Counted from the first letter of the stretch, positions 28,722 to 40,001 are shown. The stretch is DNA of 64,000 bases from Ehrlichia canis str. Jake (GCF_000012565.1 NC_007354.1:248001-312000), one strand, 5' to 3'. Translations and numbers: made by a program. The notes: generated from the letters alone by a model not told the origin.

Positions 28722-28748
28722 TAGAAAGTTAGTAGGCTTTCTATTTTT
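28722..28748 (+). terminator. probable intrinsic terminator of pdxH
   Basis: Stem TAGAAAG (28722-28728) with CTTTCTA (28737-28743), an 8-nt loop, then TTTTT. It lies about 110 bp after the pdxH stop. Confidence 0.55.
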
Positions 28749-29367
28749 GTAATGTTGATAGTGTGTTTAACATTATAGATAAAGTATTTGTGGTGCTATA
28801 TGAGATCAATATGCTAGTAATCATGTATTGAATATGTGAAATTGATGATTAAACAAGTGATTAGAATATAATATTTATTTTTCTGAAACTTACATAGTTA
28901 TTTAATAAAGGAATTCTAAAGTCCAACCCTCAATGTCATTCCTATTGATGTAATATTCATGAGATGTTGTAGATCTATATGTTAAAAAGTTTGATGGATT
29001 GTTCTGGAAATAGTAGTATTGTTTAATTTGCTGTGTGCTTAAATGGGATTTATCTTAAGTTAAAAGATTCACAATGCAAGTATAAGTATATTGAATATAT
29101 GTGATTATATTAGTGATTGTAGAGTAAACAATACACTTAAATTTATTTTGAAAGAATAGAATTTACATATACTAGTTAAGTGCTTTTAAATCTTTATATG
29201 GTACCCTGTTAGTATTAGTGTTGTGCCTTTGGTTTATTTAAAGCACTTAAATTTCACATTATATGTATTAATATACTTAGACACTTGATTATAATAAGTT
29301 CATAGAAGTTGATCAAGTAAGTATAATGTTATCTATTTTCATTTTTGAGTATATTATGAATTGTAAG
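28749..29367. other. non-coding gap
   Basis: Convergent gap between pdxH and bolA. No gene seen. There are faint resemblances between the 28830-28920 and 29090-29180 stretches, too weak to call a repeat with confidence. Confidence 0.4.
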
Positions 29368-29661
29368 TTATTTTGTTATAGAAAAAAATAGTTTCTGATA
29401 CTCTGCTTTTGTATAAAGTGAAAATGAAATTGAATGTGTTAGCTTGATTTCTTCTTCTAAGATTTTGTGTAGTCTTTTGTGTCGGTTGATTTTACTTGTT
29501 TTTAAAAAATCATCAGATACCACTTGTATTTTTAAATGTGAAATATTGGAAATAGAATGAAAATTATGTCCATTATGTTTTGATGATTCGTCTGTTATTT
29601 CAAGTGTGAGTACATTTAGCGCAGATGTAATTTTATTTTCTATTTTTTGAATAATATCCAT
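29368..29661 (-). CDS. bolA: BolA family protein
   Basis: A 97-aa BolA-like protein. The family core is visible: a histidine-containing segment HNGHNF (about residues 29-34), SHLKIQVVSDDF, then the helix-turn region SKINRHKRLHKIL with the conserved R-H-R-x-[IV]-like motif. BolA proteins work with monothiol glutaredoxins in Fe-S cluster trafficking. No glutaredoxin gene is adjacent. Length and motif order fit well. Confidence 0.85.
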   Translation of the reverse strand: MDIIQKIENKITSALNVLTLEITDESSKHNGHNFHSISNISHLKIQVVSDDFLKTSKINRHKRLHKILEEEIKLTHSISFSLYTKAEYQKLFFSITK

Positions 29662-29933
29662 TGGTTCCTACAATACTGACTTTAATATATTATAACATTT
29701 TTTCTAGGTTGTGTGTTTTTTTATATGAATAAAAACTCAGTAAGTAAGTACTTAATATTAACAGAAACTTTAAAATGTGGGAAAGCGTGTGTATTAGTAA
29801 ATTAATTTGTTAATAAAATTGTAAATATCATTACTAAATGATTCTTAATTTAGTATACAAGTTAAAGTTTTTTATCTAATATGTGTATGAATTTGATATA
29901 TGGTGAATTTTTTATTATTTGAGGAATAATATT

Positions 29934-30749
29934 ATGAAATTTTATAAATTTATTTATTTTTGCTTTTTGCTATTACCTCTCAATTTGATAGCATGTCAAC
30001 CTGTTGAAACTCCTGATCAGTGTACTCATAATCCATCTGGGATAAATCCTTTTTTCAAGGCTGGTAAATACGACAAATGTGATGACTTGCCTGTTGCTCC
30101 TATGCTTAATAAATTTGATAAAGCTGTATTAGATATTTGTGGTGATTGGGGTAGTACTCCAAAGAGAGAAGATTTTAAGAATCTATTGGATAAAAAAGAA
30201 TATAAGAATTATATTGATGAAATATATGAGGGCTTAGATCGCCAAGTGTTTACTCCAGATGCAGATCTTGATACATTCAAAAAAGAATTAACAGAATTAT
30301 GGTTCAATAATCATGGATTTACTCATGTTATGTGTGGACAACCTAGACGTGGTAGATTAGGTGGAATGCATTTTTTTGGACGTTATTTGCAAGCTCAGAA
30401 AAATCAGTGGGTTGGTAGATATTATGATGATGATCTTATGGATGAAATTAGTGATAAGGTGTTTTTAGTTGGAGTTGCGTTTAAAAATTCTAGAGGTCAA
30501 TTAACAGTTGATCCTAAAAAAAGCTATGATCTCTTACACGCTAATGAAATCATATTGCATGCTACTAGAGCTTACAAGGGATTATCTAAAAATTCACAAT
30601 TAGTAGAAAAAGCAAATGGAAGATGTATTTATGATAATGAAGATGTAAATTATGTGTTTGTAGCACGTAAAAACTCTATTGTTACGTTTTTTGCAGCTTT
30701 TAACCCAACTTGTACAAGAGGTCAGACAGAATGTGCTTGTGTCAGATAA
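29934..30749 (+). CDS. lipoprotein with divergent EndoU-like nuclease domain (copy 1)
   Basis: 271 aa from the ATG at 29934. The GAGGA at 29921-29925 is spaced for this ATG, so the in-frame TTG at 29919 is rejected. A signal peptide with lipobox LIAC predicts lipidation at C21. The C-terminal domain (about 125-260) shows an EndoU-type pattern: H131 in HVMCGQP, H146 in GGMHFFGRYLQAQ exactly 15 residues later, K196 in DPKKS 50 residues after that, then EIILHA and a terminal VTFF segment. EndoU endoribonucleases use His-His-Lys. I do not know a named family for this protein; the EndoU reading is inference. Its paralogue follows at 31307. An unusual number of cysteines suggests disulfides outside the cytoplasm. 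Confidence 0.7.
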   Translation: MKFYKFIYFCFLLLPLNLIACQPVETPDQCTHNPSGINPFFKAGKYDKCDDLPVAPMLNKFDKAVLDICGDWGSTPKREDFKNLLDKKEYKNYIDEIYEGLDRQVFTPDADLDTFKKELTELWFNNHGFTHVMCGQPRRGRLGGMHFFGRYLQAQKNQWVGRYYDDDLMDEISDKVFLVGVAFKNSRGQLTVDPKKSYDLLHANEIILHATRAYKGLSKNSQLVEKANGRCIYDNEDVNYVFVARKNSIVTFFAAFNPTCTRGQTECACVR

Positions 30750-31306
30750 TATAGAATTAATATTTTATTACTGCTACATGTTATATATATTATGAATTGC
30801 ATATAGTTGTGTAGCAGTAAATTTTAGCTTGATATTAAAGTGCAAAGTTTTTAGAGTATTGAAATTTGAACACTGATTATATTGCTATACTAAAACAGCC
30901 TGTTGTAGTTTTATCTGTAGAAAAATAGTAGAGTTTAAGTGTTACCTTAAGAAATTTATTTCTTAAGGATTTTTTATTCTTTGAATTTAAAGAATTCTGA
31001 ATATAGTATTATTTAGTTAATTTTATATTAGTAATAGTTTACTTTTTTAGATTATATATGAGTTTTTTATTGTTAAGTTTTAGTACAATGCTTTTATTAA
31101 AGTACTTTTGTATGTTATTTCAGTATTGCTATATATTATTAGTATGTAAGTCTAATATTATAGCATCTTTGAGAAGATATGCTGTAATTTGTGATATGAA
31201 AGTAAATAGTTGTCTCTAATAAAATAATTAGCAGTTATACTAAATTTGTATAGTTGGAGTATAAGGAATGTTTGTATTTTTGTAGAATAAATGTAAAGGT
31301 AATGTT
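30750..31306. other. gap between the two lipoprotein paralogues
   Basis: No gene. It holds a long-loop inverted repeat TTACTGCTACA/TGTAGCAGTAA (30768-30778 with 30810-30820) just after copy 1, and a tight terminator hairpin at 30945-30976. The rest is AT-rich DNA leading to the second paralogue. Confidence 0.5.
30945..30976 (+). terminator. intrinsic terminator after lipoprotein copy 1
   Basis: Stem CCTTAAGAAA (30945-30954) with TTTCTTAAGG (30959-30968), loop TTTA, then ATTTTTTATT. The perfect 10-bp stem and T-run point to plus-strand termination, which would separate the two paralogues into independent transcripts. Confidence 0.7.
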
Positions 31307-32164
31307 ATGAATTTTTGTAAATATATATTGTTATTTATAATTTTTTTGCCATTTAGCTTAGTAGCTTGTTCAGATGTTTATCCACCTCTTGAGGTTTTAA
31401 AAAATCAAGACGATGTAAAAAATTCTTATAAGTGTTTAAGGAATCAATCTATCATGAATCCTTTTTTTAATATGGATAAAGATAGTGATAATGATTGTGA
31501 TTTACCTGTTGTTCCAGAGCTTAATAAGTTTGATAGAGCTGTTTTAAATGTTTGTGGTAATTGGATTAATACTCCTAGAGCAGATCTTTTTAAAGTGATG
31601 TTAGATAATACTGAGTATAAGGAATATGTTGAAAAGCTTTATGAAGATTTAAATCATGAGGTGTTTACTCCTAATGCAGATCTTGCTCAGTTTAAGGATG
31701 AACTGACAAAATTATGGTTTGATCAGCACGCTTTTGCTCATATTATGTGTGGACAGCCTGATATACTTAAATTAGGAGGTATGCATTTTTTTGGACGTTA
31801 TATTCAAGCTCAAGAGAATCATTGGGCTGGTAGACACTATGATAGTGCTGTAGTTGATGAAGTCAGTGATAAAGTTTATACAATTGGAGTAATATTTAGA
31901 AATCCTAATAATTACTTAGTTATTGATCCTAGAAAGGGTTGTGATTTTCTACATGCTGATGAGATTATATTAAATGCTACAAAAGCTTATAAAGCATTTT
32001 CTAAACATAGAGAATTAGGTGGGGATGTTTTAAAAAAATGTCTTTATAAAAATGATGGTGTAGATTATACGTTTGTAGCAAAGGATAATGCTATTTTTAC
32101 TTTCTATTCAACTTTAACACCACAATGTGATCCTGGAGAAACAGAATGTGAATGTGAAAAATAA
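31307..32164 (+). CDS. lipoprotein with divergent EndoU-like nuclease domain (copy 2)
   Basis: A 285-aa paralogue of the protein at 29934. It has the same architecture: signal peptide with lipobox LVAC and lipid-attachment C21, a cysteine-rich linker, then the conserved domain. The proposed catalytic residues keep identical spacing: H145 (HIMCGQP), H160 (GGMHFFGRYIQAQ, +15) and K210 (DPRKG, +50), followed by EIILNATKAYK and TFYST near the C-terminus. These residues sit in the best conserved blocks, while linkers and the N-terminal third differ. An 18-bp tandem duplication covers the stop codon. A strong terminator follows at 32191. The EndoU assignment is inferred from motif spacing. Confidence 0.7.
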   Translation: MNFCKYILLFIIFLPFSLVACSDVYPPLEVLKNQDDVKNSYKCLRNQSIMNPFFNMDKDSDNDCDLPVVPELNKFDRAVLNVCGNWINTPRADLFKVMLDNTEYKEYVEKLYEDLNHEVFTPNADLAQFKDELTKLWFDQHAFAHIMCGQPDILKLGGMHFFGRYIQAQENHWAGRHYDSAVVDEVSDKVYTIGVIFRNPNNYLVIDPRKGCDFLHADEIILNATKAYKAFSKHRELGGDVLKKCLYKNDGVDYTFVAKDNAIFTFYSTLTPQCDPGETECECEK

Positions 32165-32182
32165 TGTGAATGTGAAAAATAA
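32147..32182 (+). repeat. exact 18-bp tandem duplication across the stop codon
   Basis: The unit at 32147-32164 (TGTGAATGTGAAAAATAA, coding CECEK and stop) is repeated exactly at 32165-32182, in frame. The second copy is untranslated unless the first TAA is read through. Confidence 0.95.
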
Positions 32183-32190
32183 GAAATTTT

Positions 32191-32239
32191 GCTACTATTT
32201 ATCAGCATGATCAGATTATGATAAATAGTAGCTTTTTTT
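32191..32239 (+). terminator. strong intrinsic terminator after lipoprotein copy 2
   Basis: Perfect 14-bp stem GCTACTATTTATCA (32191-32204) with TGATAAATAGTAGC (32219-32232), a 14-nt loop, then seven T residues at 32233-32239. Confidence 0.9.
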
Positions 32240-32751
32240 ATTTCTACTATAGGTTAGAAATATTTGCTTAAATGTTAAAATTTCTTAAGTTTTGTAAATA
32301 GGTGTAAGAATGATCTGGTTTATTACATTGGCTTAAATATTATCAGCTGAATAACTAATTTGTTGAAATAAATGTCAAGCAGTTCTTTTGTATTAGTGAA
32401 AATTGTTTTTGAATTTCATATTGCGTAATTATAGTTAAACAAATATCACATTATTGTTGTTTTTATAAATGTTAGTAATTTATTGATTTTATCAAGTTGC
32501 ATATAAGTGCTTGAGTATGGGAATTAGTATGTTAGTAATATTCAATTAATAATCATTTAAAGTCATCAGAGGGCAATTTATCACATTTTTGTTTACAATC
32601 ATTTTTATTACTAAAAATTGCTTTTTGGTTTGTTGTTATGAATTATTATTGTATATCTATCTATTATAAGTATAACATGATATGCAATATTAAAAACTCT
32701 TGCTGAATTGTGTATCGTTCTGTGTAGTAAATTGCTTGTTAATTGGTAATT
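32240..32751. other. non-coding gap
   Basis: About 510 bp between the terminator and dnaE. No gene seen. It presumably holds the dnaE promoter, but no near-consensus site was clear. Confidence 0.45.
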
Positions 32752-35700
32752 ATGAGTCAAATATTTGTTCATCTTAGATCTCATAGTGATTACTCATTGC
32801 TTCATGGGATGGTAAAAATAGAGTCTTTAGTGAACTTGTGTGTGCAACATAATATGCCTGCGTTGGCATTGACAGATTCAGGTAATTTGTTTGGGTCTTT
32901 GGAATTTTCTGATTGTGCTTCTAATTCAGGTATACAGCCTATTATAGGTTGTAATATAATGATAAGTTATAATGGTGATAATATTGGAGAACTAATATTA
33001 TTAGTTAAAAATCAAGTAGGGTACAGTAATATTGTTAATCTTGTTAGTAATTCATTTAGAAATGATCAGTCCGGTAAAATTAATAGAATAGATTTAAATA
33101 CACTTATTAGCCTAAAAGATGGGATTATCGTTCTAACAGGAGGACATGATGGGTTTTTAGCTCAACTTTTATTGGGAAATGTAATTGACTATGGCATTAT
33201 AGATAAATTATTACTTGCTTTTAAAGGTAATCTTTATGTTGAACTTCAACGTCATAATATTGAGGAAGAAAAGCTAATAGAAAGAACACTTATTAAGTTT
33301 GCTTATGAAAAGGATGTCCCATTAGTCGCAACAAATGATATACTATTTGCAAGAAGAGAAGATTTTTTAGCTCATGATGTCTTATCTTGCATATCAGATG
33401 GTAATTATATTGCTCAAGAAGATAGAAAAATGTTTACAGAAGAGCATTATTTTAAGTCTTCTAATGAGATGCATGAATTATTTGTGGATATTCCTGAGGC
33501 AATTTCTAATACTGTATTAATAGCTCAGCGTTGTTCTTTTATGCCAGAAATTAGGAAACCAATGTTACCTCATTTTCCTTGTTCTAGCGGTAGAAATGAA
33601 AGTCAAGAATTAATAAGCCAAGCAATTGATGGTTTGAATAGTCGTTTGAAAGATAGCAATTTGTCTAAAGAACAAACATCTAAGTATTATGAAAGATTGC
33701 ATTATGAATTAGATATTATTATTTCAATGGATTATGCAGGATACTTTTTAATAGTATCGGATTTTATATGTTGGAGTAAAAGGAATGATATAATGGTAGG
33801 CCCTGGTAGGGGTTCTGGTGCTGGTTCTCTTGTTGCTTGGTCTTTACAGATTACTGATCTTGATCCTATAGAATTTGGTTTAATTTTTGAAAGGTTTTTA
33901 AATCCTGATCGTATTTCAATGCCGGACTTTGATATTGATTTTTGTCAGGAAGGCAGAGATCACGTTATAGAATATGTAAGAAAAAAATATGGTTATGTTG
34001 CTCATATTATAACTTTTGGTAAATTGCAGGCTAAAGCTGTGCTTCGTGATGTTGGTAGAGTTATGCAGATGCCTTATTTTCAAGTAGATAGAATTTGTAA
34101 AATGATTCCTCATAATCCAGTTAGACCTGTTACTTTATCTGAAGCGATAGAGATGGATAAAAATTTACAGAAAGAACGTGATGATGATGAGACAGTTGCT
34201 AAATTATTAGAAATATCATTAAAGCTTGAAGGACTTTATCGTCATGTTTCAATACATGCTGCAGGTATTGTAATTTGTGATAGAAGATTAGAAGAATTGC
34301 TGCCTTTATATTATGATAATGTGTCTTTTCTTCCTATTACACAGTATAATATGAAATATACTGAAAAGGCTGGATTAGTTAAATTTGATTTTTTAGGATT
34401 ACGTACATTAACTGTTATAAATCAAATTTGTCATTTGGTGAATAATGGAGGCCAAAATGTTGATATATCACGTATTCCTTTAAATGATAAAAAAACATAT
34501 GAAATGTTATCTGCTGGTGATTCTGTTGGTGTGTTTCAGCTTGAAAGTTCAGGTATGAGAGAAGTAATTAGTAAACTAAAACCAGATAATATAAATGATA
34601 TTATTGCGTTAATTTCTCTTTATAGACCAGGTCCTATGGATAACATATCTATATACATAGCGCGTAAACATGGGTTTGAAAAGCCAGATTATATACATCC
34701 AATTCTTGAAGGTGTTCTTAAAGAGACTTTTGGCGTTATCATTTACCAAGAACAGGTCATGGAAATTGCCAAGATCATGGCTGGATATAGTTTAGGTGAA
34801 GCAGATTTGTTAAGACGTGCAATGGGTAAGAAAATCAAAGAGGAAATGGATAATCAACGTAGAGCATTTATAAGTGGTGCTATTAATAATGGAATAGAAG
34901 AAGAAAAGGCAAGCTATATTTTTGATCTGGTGGCGAAATTTGCAGGTTATGGATTTAATAAATCTCATGCTGCAGCTTATGCATTAATTAGTTATCAAAC
35001 TGCTTATTTAAAAGCTAATTATACATTAGAGTTTTTTACTGCATCTATGAATTTAGATATAACAGATAAAGATAAGTTAGAAATGTTATGTCATCAAGCA
35101 AAGTTGCATGGTATAAAGATATTGCCGCCGGATATTAATACTTCTAAAGTATTCTTTACTATTGAAGGATCGTCATCTATTAGATATGCTCTTGGAGCTC
35201 TTAAAAATGTAGGGCAACACTCAGCAAAAGAAATAGTAGATGATATTGCCTATAAAGATATATGGGATTTTATTGATAGGGTAAGTACCAAATGTGTACA
35301 TAAGAGAATACTAGAAAGTATTATTAAGGCTGGAGTTCTAGATAGTATTCATAGTAACAGAAAGCAGCTTTTTGAGTCAGTTTTTCTGTTTTTAGACATT
35401 ATTGAATATAATAAATATAATGCTAATTTTAATCAGTTCAGTTTATTTACTGATAGGGCTCATTATAAATTATCAGAGACTGATGATTGGACTAAAGAAG
35501 AGAAATTAGATAATGAATTTTCTTCTATAGGGTTTTATCTTAATCATCATCCTATGGAAAACTATAAGTGTCTTTTGGAAAAGTTGAATATAGGATTTAT
35601 TAACTATGATGATAGGTCTGCTTATAATAATAGAATTGTAGGGATAATTTCTAGTGTTAAAGTACGTTCTGCAAGTAGGGATAAATTTGCAGTTGTGACT

Positions 35701-36123
35701 CTTTCTGATCCTTATAATATTCATGAAATAGCTTTTTATAATGGTAGTGTAATAGAGGACAATAAGGATTTATTTACTAGTGGTGCGCCTGTTATTATTG
35801 AAATGGATAATGATTTTTATAGCACTGCAGCAAGATTACTTGGTAAGAATATATATAGCTTTGAAAGTAAAATATCCTCTATTATCAAAAGCATGGTTAT
35901 ATATATCAGTGTTGAAGACAGTGTGATAATAAAAGAGTTATCAAGTTTATTAAAGGATAATGGCTCTACTGTTGTATTGATTAATGTGCTACTACCTGAT
36001 GATCATGTGACAATCCAATTACCAAATAGTTTTTTAATTACTCCTTTAATTTTTATGCAAATTTTCAAATTAAGTTGGGTAAGGGATATTGAAATTAATA
36101 GCATTACAAATGAACATATTTGA
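32752..36123 (+). CDS. dnaE: DNA polymerase III subunit alpha
   Basis: Replicative polymerase, 1123 aa from the ATG at 32752 (MSQIFVHLRSHS); the in-frame TTG at 32743 is less likely. Order of domains: N-terminal PHP (HLRSHSDYSLLHG, residues 7-19), the C-family palm with GPGRGSGAGSLVAW (350-363) and the catalytic aspartates D394 and D396 in PDFDIDF, and the fingers (YRPGPMDNISIYI, YQEQVMEIA, LLRRAMGKK). Then come the helix-hairpin-helix and OB regions near the C-terminus. It is slightly shorter than E. coli DnaE (1160). It stands alone, as is usual for Rickettsiales. Confidence 0.97.
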   Translation: MSQIFVHLRSHSDYSLLHGMVKIESLVNLCVQHNMPALALTDSGNLFGSLEFSDCASNSGIQPIIGCNIMISYNGDNIGELILLVKNQVGYSNIVNLVSNSFRNDQSGKINRIDLNTLISLKDGIIVLTGGHDGFLAQLLLGNVIDYGIIDKLLLAFKGNLYVELQRHNIEEEKLIERTLIKFAYEKDVPLVATNDILFARREDFLAHDVLSCISDGNYIAQEDRKMFTEEHYFKSSNEMHELFVDIPEAISNTVLIAQRCSFMPEIRKPMLPHFPCSSGRNESQELISQAIDGLNSRLKDSNLSKEQTSKYYERLHYELDIIISMDYAGYFLIVSDFICWSKRNDIMVGPGRGSGAGSLVAWSLQITDLDPIEFGLIFERFLNPDRISMPDFDIDFCQEGRDHVIEYVRKKYGYVAHIITFGKLQAKAVLRDVGRVMQMPYFQVDRICKMIPHNPVRPVTLSEAIEMDKNLQKERDDDETVAKLLEISLKLEGLYRHVSIHAAGIVICDRRLEELLPLYYDNVSFLPITQYNMKYTEKAGLVKFDFLGLRTLTVINQICHLVNNGGQNVDISRIPLNDKKTYEMLSAGDSVGVFQLESSGMREVISKLKPDNINDIIALISLYRPGPMDNISIYIARKHGFEKPDYIHPILEGVLKETFGVIIYQEQVMEIAKIMAGYSLGEADLLRRAMGKKIKEEMDNQRRAFISGAINNGIEEEKASYIFDLVAKFAGYGFNKSHAAAYALISYQTAYLKANYTLEFFTASMNLDITDKDKLEMLCHQAKLHGIKILPPDINTSKVFFTIEGSSSIRYALGALKNVGQHSAKEIVDDIAYKDIWDFIDRVSTKCVHKRILESIIKAGVLDSIHSNRKQLFESVFLFLDIIEYNKYNANFNQFSLFTDRAHYKLSETDDWTKEEKLDNEFSSIGFYLNHHPMENYKCLLEKLNIGFINYDDRSAYNNRIVGIISSVKVRSASRDKFAVVTLSDPYNIHEIAFYNGSVIEDNKDLFTSGAPVIIEMDNDFYSTAARLLGKNIYSFESKISSIIKSMVIYISVEDSVIIKELSSLLKDNGSTVVLINVLLPDDHVTIQLPNSFLITPLIFMQIFKLSWVRDIEINSITNEHI

Positions 36124-36410
36124 TTTATTGGTGATTTTGTGAAAGAATTTTTATTGGTATTAGTTGACTAATTATGTTGAGTGCTGATAATTGTGATATT
36201 ATAAATGTTTGTACTTTCTCGTATTAATGATTAAGTAAGTGTGTAGGATTGCGTTCAATGAACTAATTTTTAGTGTTGTTAACATTTTAGTGGTATCTAG
36301 TGATATTGATAGTATCTCTAGCGCTCTTGTGTATTCTGATATTATTGGAATATTAAATTAATGAATGTGATGTCGTTATATTCTACTAAGTTATACTCTA
36401 TAGTAGGTTG

Positions 36411-37703
36411 ATGTTTATGGTTCTGATATCTGAGAAAATATATCATATGTGTGGTCATGTAGATATACTAAAAGATAATTTAATGTCACATGCAACTTTA
36501 GTGTTAGCATCTCAGGTAATAGGTGTGACTAAGATTTATGACCTTGTATTTAATGATGATATAATGTTAACCATAAAGGCTTTAGATTTGCTTGGTGTTA
36601 AAATTAAATATAACAAGAGTAGTAAAGTTTGTACTGTTGAAGGAATGGGTGTAGGAGGGTTTCTTTGTCCAAAAGATGCATTGTATTTAAATAATCCAGC
36701 TATTTATATGATGATAGGCTGCTTAGCTAGTTGTCCTTTTACATCTTTTTTGTATGGGAATAGTAACATAAGTATTAGTAAGGTAATGAAACCATTATTA
36801 TTAATGGGTGCTAGATTTATTGCAAATGATAATAAATTTCCAGCTGCTTTAGTTGGATATATAGATATGTTACCTATAAGGTATGTAGCTAAAGATGATG
36901 AAACAAAAATGGCAATGATATTTGCTGCGTTGAATACGTTTGGTACTACAACTATAATTAGTACTACTGGTAAAGATAGTATTGTACCTATACTTCAATA
37001 TCTTAATGTAGGGATAGAGTGCTTTATAAATAAGAATTATGTCATTAATATATCTGGCCAACGGGAATTGTACTCCAAAGATATGTGTATTCCGAATGAT
37101 TTTTTTTGTATGTTATCTTTTATAGCTGTAGCTTTAGTTTTAAAAGAATCAGAGATCACTATATTAAATGTCTTACTAACTGATAGAATAAAGAGTTTTT
37201 GTAAAGTTTTAATAGAAATGGGAGGTAATCTTTTTTTTGTTAATCATAGAAACAATGCAATTGGAGAAAAAGTTGCAGATCTTTTGATTAAAGGTAGTGT
37301 TTTACAAGGCATGAAGTGTTTGCATAATAATGACTTTGATATAGATGAGTATTTATTTATTGTGATAATAGCTGCATATGCTGATGGTATAACAGTTTTG
37401 AGTAATGTATTAGATCATATACTTATGGATAAAAGATTGAAAACTGTAATAAATGAATTAGTGAAAGCTGGAATAAGAATAGATATAGAAGGAAATAGGT
37501 TAATTATTTATGGTTGCTCTGATAATATTTTAGATTGGAATCTAGTAGATGCATGTTACGATTTTAAAATGACAATATTATTTTTAGTCATAGGTATGAT
37601 TTCTAAGAATGTTATAAAAATAAAAAATATTAGAAAAACAAGAGATTTGCTTACAATAATTGAGTTATTTAATAAGCATGGAGCTGGTATTAAGATCATC
37701 TAA
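36411..37703 (+). CDS. EPSP synthase-like (AroA-family fold) protein with degenerate active site
   Basis: 431 aa from the ATG at 36411. The order of blocks matches 3-phosphoshikimate 1-carboxyvinyltransferase: an N-terminal SHATLVLASQVIG, TIKALDLLGVKI, VMKPLLLMGARF, DDETKMAMIFAALNTFG (compare the family's Q-x-K-S-A-L-L-L-A) and C-terminal repeats of the same fold. The residues that define activity are not there. The GDKSISHR loop reads as LKDNLMSHA, the NSGT motif as LNNPA, and the arginine of RPM-x-R as KVMKP. It is therefore probably not an active EPSP synthase. It lies directly upstream of the 16S promoter. Another enolpyruvyl transferase such as MurA is a possible origin. Confidence 0.6.
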   Translation: MFMVLISEKIYHMCGHVDILKDNLMSHATLVLASQVIGVTKIYDLVFNDDIMLTIKALDLLGVKIKYNKSSKVCTVEGMGVGGFLCPKDALYLNNPAIYMMIGCLASCPFTSFLYGNSNISISKVMKPLLLMGARFIANDNKFPAALVGYIDMLPIRYVAKDDETKMAMIFAALNTFGTTTIISTTGKDSIVPILQYLNVGIECFINKNYVINISGQRELYSKDMCIPNDFFCMLSFIAVALVLKESEITILNVLLTDRIKSFCKVLIEMGGNLFFVNHRNNAIGEKVADLLIKGSVLQGMKCLHNNDFDIDEYLFIVIIAAYADGITVLSNVLDHILMDKRLKTVINELVKAGIRIDIEGNRLIIYGCSDNILDWNLVDACYDFKMTILFLVIGMISKNVIKIKNIRKTRDLLTIIELFNKHGAGIKII

Positions 37704-37736
37704 TTTTTTATTTTAAAATTAATGTTAAAAAATGTA

Positions 37737-37765
37737 TTGACATTAAATGTATATTAATTGATAAT
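37737..37765 (+). promoter_or_regulatory. 16S rRNA promoter
   Basis: TTGACA (37737-37742, perfect -35), a 17-bp spacer, then GATAAT (37760-37765, one mismatch to the -10 consensus). It is the best sigma-70-type site I see in the window and gives a leader of about 160 nt before the mature 16S end. The leader contains an inverted repeat around GATGCA/TGCATC that may take part in rRNA processing. Confidence 0.8.
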
Positions 37766-37931
37766 TCAACCCATGGCTAAATGTCATAAATGATGAAGTT
37801 GTTTGAATAGTTTAAGTTTATAGAATAGAAATAAAGGCGGCGATGCATAATAGCTAATTTATTTTATCGTGCATCAAAGTATTTTATTTGTTTGTTTGCA
37901 TGAGTCCAAGCCATAATGTATATGGTTTTGT

Positions 37932-39440
<1,509 letters not shown>

Positions 39441-39614
39441 TAGGCTTTCTTATCGTATATTATTTTTTAGTAATGTTTTTTGATAAGGTGCTACGCCGTC
39501 TTTGTTTCTATTTTATTTTTACTGTCTTAGCTTAATATTTAAGTGTTAGGTTATATTTTTTGTAGTTTTAAGTATAAGTTTCTTTAAAATTTGTTTCATT
39601 TTTTTAATTTGATA

Positions 39615-40001
39615 ATGTCAAAAGTTAGGCCTTTATCTCCACATCTGCAAATATATAAGGTTGTATATAAGCTATCTATTATGCATAGATTTACTGGCAT
39701 GCTGTTGTTTGTAGGTCTATTTATAATTTCATGGGGTATTATTGCTGCCTTTTTATTTCCTAAAATTATATATGAGATTTATAATTTTTTTTCTACTTGT
39801 TATTTAGCATTGTATTCTTTCAAGTTGATTGCGTTTATATGGTTAAATATATTTTCCTATCATTATTTGAATGGTATAAGGCATTTGTTATGGGATTTAG
39901 GGTTCTGTTTAACTAAATCTGCAGTGAAGGTTACTGGTATAATTGTTGTGTGTTTATGTATAATCTCTTCTTTTATACTTTATAGTTTATTCCTGAGTTG
40001 A
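39615..40001 (+). CDS. sdhC: succinate dehydrogenase cytochrome b556 subunit
   Basis: Membrane anchor of complex II, 128 aa from the ATG at 39615 (MSKVRPLSPHLQIY). The longer frame opens with a TTG at 39591 and is not typical. It has RPLSPHLQIY, SIMHRFTG (residues 21-28) for quinone binding, three membrane segments, and SYHYLNGIRHLLWD with haem-ligand H83 and H90. sdhD starts 14 bp after the stop. The catalytic sdhA and sdhB are not in the window. Confidence 0.93.
   Translation: MSKVRPLSPHLQIYKVVYKLSIMHRFTGMLLFVGLFIISWGIIAAFLFPKIIYEIYNFFSTCYLALYSFKLIAFIWLNIFSYHYLNGIRHLLWDLGFCLTKSAVKVTGIIVVCLCIISSFILYSLFLS

Noticed and set aside
29919-29933. TTG start five codons upstream of the first lipoprotein
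   Set aside because: GAGGA at 29921-29925 is placed for the ATG at 29934, and the resulting signal peptide is cleaner.
39441-39614. 23S/5S rRNA or ITS tRNAs after 16S
   Set aside because: Only 174 bp of AT-rich DNA before sdhC; no 23S or tRNA sequence is present.
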